Assembly: GCA_037953625.1 (NCBI GenBank)
Contig: CM075651.1
Coordinates: forward strand, 63,350,501 to 63,414,500
Source: Crotalaria pallida
Taxonomy: Eukaryota > Streptophyta > Magnoliopsida > Fabales > Fabaceae
Direction: 5' to 3'
DNA: 64,000 bases
Of the stretch, positions 62,413 through 64,000 are shown piece by piece; positions within the stretch are counted from its first letter, which is position 1; every line of letters begins with the position of its first letter. The translations under genes and the position numbers were made by a program. A model generated the notes under the pieces. That model ran no database searches, was not told the DNA's origin, and worked only from the letters and a program-made list of their open reading frames with translations.

Positions 62413-63826
62413 GCGGTCTGCAACATTAAAAACGCATTTTTGGGGCTGAAAACCCCATTTCAACCCCTTTGTTTCTCTCTCATCCTCCTTCCTCCGTCCA
62501 GCTCCACCACCGCCACCCTCCAGCCGCCGCCGCCTTGGCCTCCCCTCCCTTTCCTTCGAACCGCCACTCCTTCTCTCTCCTCCTCTCCATAGATCTCTCT
62601 CTCTTTGCCACATCCCTTCCTCCTCCAGCGCCGCCTTCAGCTACCACCACCCACGAACCGCCAGCACGAGCCGCACCACAACCACCGCCTCTCTCTCTCC
62701 CTGCCGTAGCCTCCCTCTCCTCCTCCTCGGGTCACCCTTTCCTTTCTCTCTCTTGAGAGCAACACCGGCGCCGTTACCGACTCGTGACCGTGTCGAGCTT
62801 TTGTCGAGTACACTGAAGCTTGAAGCTCTTGATTAGGACCAGCCGTGATTGTGCTAGCACTGGTATCGATCGGCGTCGACCCGTTCATCACCCCGGATCA
62901 ATAAAGCATAGCGGACAGCCGCTCCTTCCCTGGAGTTGAGGTTATTTCTTTGCTTTCGTCAACCGAGGTAAGAAGGGTTCGTATTACCTCTATTTAAAAA
63001 GTAAATTCTAGGAGTTTATAGTGGTGACTAAGAATAGGGTAATTAAGGAATAAGTTAATGAGCCTTAGGGTAGCTCCTGCAAATAGAAATGAATTGTTTA
63101 GAATGATAAGGGAATAAATGGAAGGTGCATAGAATGAGTTCCGGAGTGAATGAATGTGATAGGGTATTAAAAGAGTTAATATGGAATTAAAGTGTAGAAA
63201 AACACAAAATAAAATCGAGGGAAATTAGTTAAAGGAAATTAGCGAAGCGTGAGAGTAGAAGAGTATAGAGTGTTTGTAATAGGCGAAGGGTGTAGAATGA
63301 GTTAAAACTAAAGGTGAGGAAAAAGAGGAATTAGAGCACAAAAGGAATAAGAAAGCACGGAGTAAACCTAGTTAAGAATGGTCGGGTAGTAACGAAATCG
63401 AAACGAAAATGATAAACAAATTCCAAATACAAGAGGGTAATAGGTAAAAGAATTTAGCGAAAGGGTGATAAGACAAATAGAGAGGAATTATAGAAGTAAT
63501 TAAGAATTCAAAAAAAGGGATTAGAATATAACGATTATACTAATGCTAAGTGAAGTTAGATGTAAGTGAGAATAAATAATAAAAAGAATAAGGAAAAGGA
63601 AGAGAAGAAGAAAAAGAAAAGAAAGGGAAATGGAATTAATTAAGAGTTAGTGGCGAGAGTTAGAATATAATGTATATGGCTAAATCAAGCAAGTTAAATG
63701 AGAATGAGAATTTTTAATGAATTGAATATAGTTAAAATAAACAAGAATTAAAGAGAATTATGGGACTAAAAGAAAAGAGAAAGGACTAAGACGAGTTAAT
63801 AATGAGGAATAAAATAAACGTTAAAC

Positions 63827-64000
63827 GGCGCAGGTGGTTGTATTGACCCTGTGGCACGGCGCAGGTGATTGTATTGACCCTATCGCCTAATAAAAATGGT
63901 AAATGTCACAGGTGGTTGTATTGACCCTGTGGCACGGCGCAGGTGGTTGTATTGACCCTGTGGCCTAAATAAAATGGTACATGTCATAGGTGGTTGTATT
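63827..64000 (+). repeat. Hairpin tandem array in LTR D (cut by window end)
   Basis: Units CGCAGG...CCTGTGGC, CACAGGTGGTTGTATTGACC and GCAGGTGATTGTATTGACCC repeat as in A, with the arms partly changed (CGCAGG, CATAGG, CCTATCG). Confidence 0.8.

Larger units (their letters stand above)
61915..64000 (+). mobile_element. Element D: 3' LTR, runs off the window
   Basis: It starts TGTAACATCCCGAATTTTAA like A and shares many blocks with it (AAAATAAAAGATTTAAGACT, CCGTTGGATATGAAGG, CGAG|GTAAGAAGGGTTCG, the TTGTATTGACCCTGTGGC array). It differs in the promoter-proximal palindromes, which are ATACTCGAGTAT instead of the GC-rich A type. Only 2.1 kb of the LTR is in the window. Confidence 0.85.

Overview
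This window looks like a retrotransposon-packed, probably pericentromeric or otherwise gene-poor, stretch of a flowering plant (most likely eudicot) nuclear genome. The grounds are plant-type Ty3/gypsy LTR elements (an Athila-like element and several Tekay/Del-like derivatives), a plant L1-type LINE with a CCHC ORF1, a Helitron 3' terminus, a CACTA terminus and a 5S-rRNA-bearing Cassandra-like LTR. I found no host protein gene, tRNA gene or functional rRNA gene. I cannot name the species.

Layout, left to right (element letters are mine). F (1-2617) is the 3' part of a very long LTR with a small acidic-tailed reading frame. H (2618 to about 3900) is the 3' tail and LTR of another gypsy-type element. 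G (about 3900-5745) is the 3' part of an LTR with a hairpin repeat array. 5746-6218 is unassigned. A (6219-14789) is a non-autonomous LTR element: 5' LTR 6219-9056, internal region with a 5S-derived Cassandra-like segment, and a 3' LTR that is cut at 14789. It is cut by B1, a minus-strand element with 3' LTR 14790-18106, internal 18107-20319 plus 34312-35922, and partial 5' LTR 35923-37810. B1 is itself split by B2 (20320-34311, plus strand, same family, TSD GAATT), and B2 carries C, a solo LTR (25512-29065, TSD TAAGG). The broken 5' LTR of B1 abuts a decayed LINE (37811 to about 42350), followed by a Helitron 3' end (to 42779). E (42798-48023 plus 58003-58480) is a second very long LTR of the F type, split by J (48024-58002, minus strand, TSD ATAAT), a young Athila-like element with a nearly intact gag-pol. 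Then come a CACTA terminus (58481-58902), LTR element K (58903 to about 60088) with a short zinc-knuckle gag, and D (to 61914, then LTR 61915 to the window end), a relative of A.

The most interesting pattern is not a gene but a shared design of the long LTRs (A, B, C, D and partly E, F, G). Each starts TGTAAC or similar and ends GTTACA/GTCACA. Where I can see it, the order is: a set of CpG-containing perfect palindromes 250-400 bp from the LTR start, a TATA box or C/T-rich leader, splice-donor-like AG|GTAAG sites, then, inside the predicted intron, an array of short hairpins whose stems differ from unit to unit but stay self-complementary, then an acceptor-like site, then a short reading frame. 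The palindrome motif is family- or copy-specific (AACCGGTT in B, ACTCGAGT in C and D, CGCGCCCCAGGCGCG in A and in the unrelated H), and A and D, which are otherwise one family, carry different motifs at the same place. This suggests exchangeable modules.

The B-family copies share the same premature stops in their pol remnants, so they appear to have multiplied in trans with already dead coding regions. All boundaries come from reading terminal motifs, target-site duplications and copy-to-copy comparison by eye; no alignment or database search was run.
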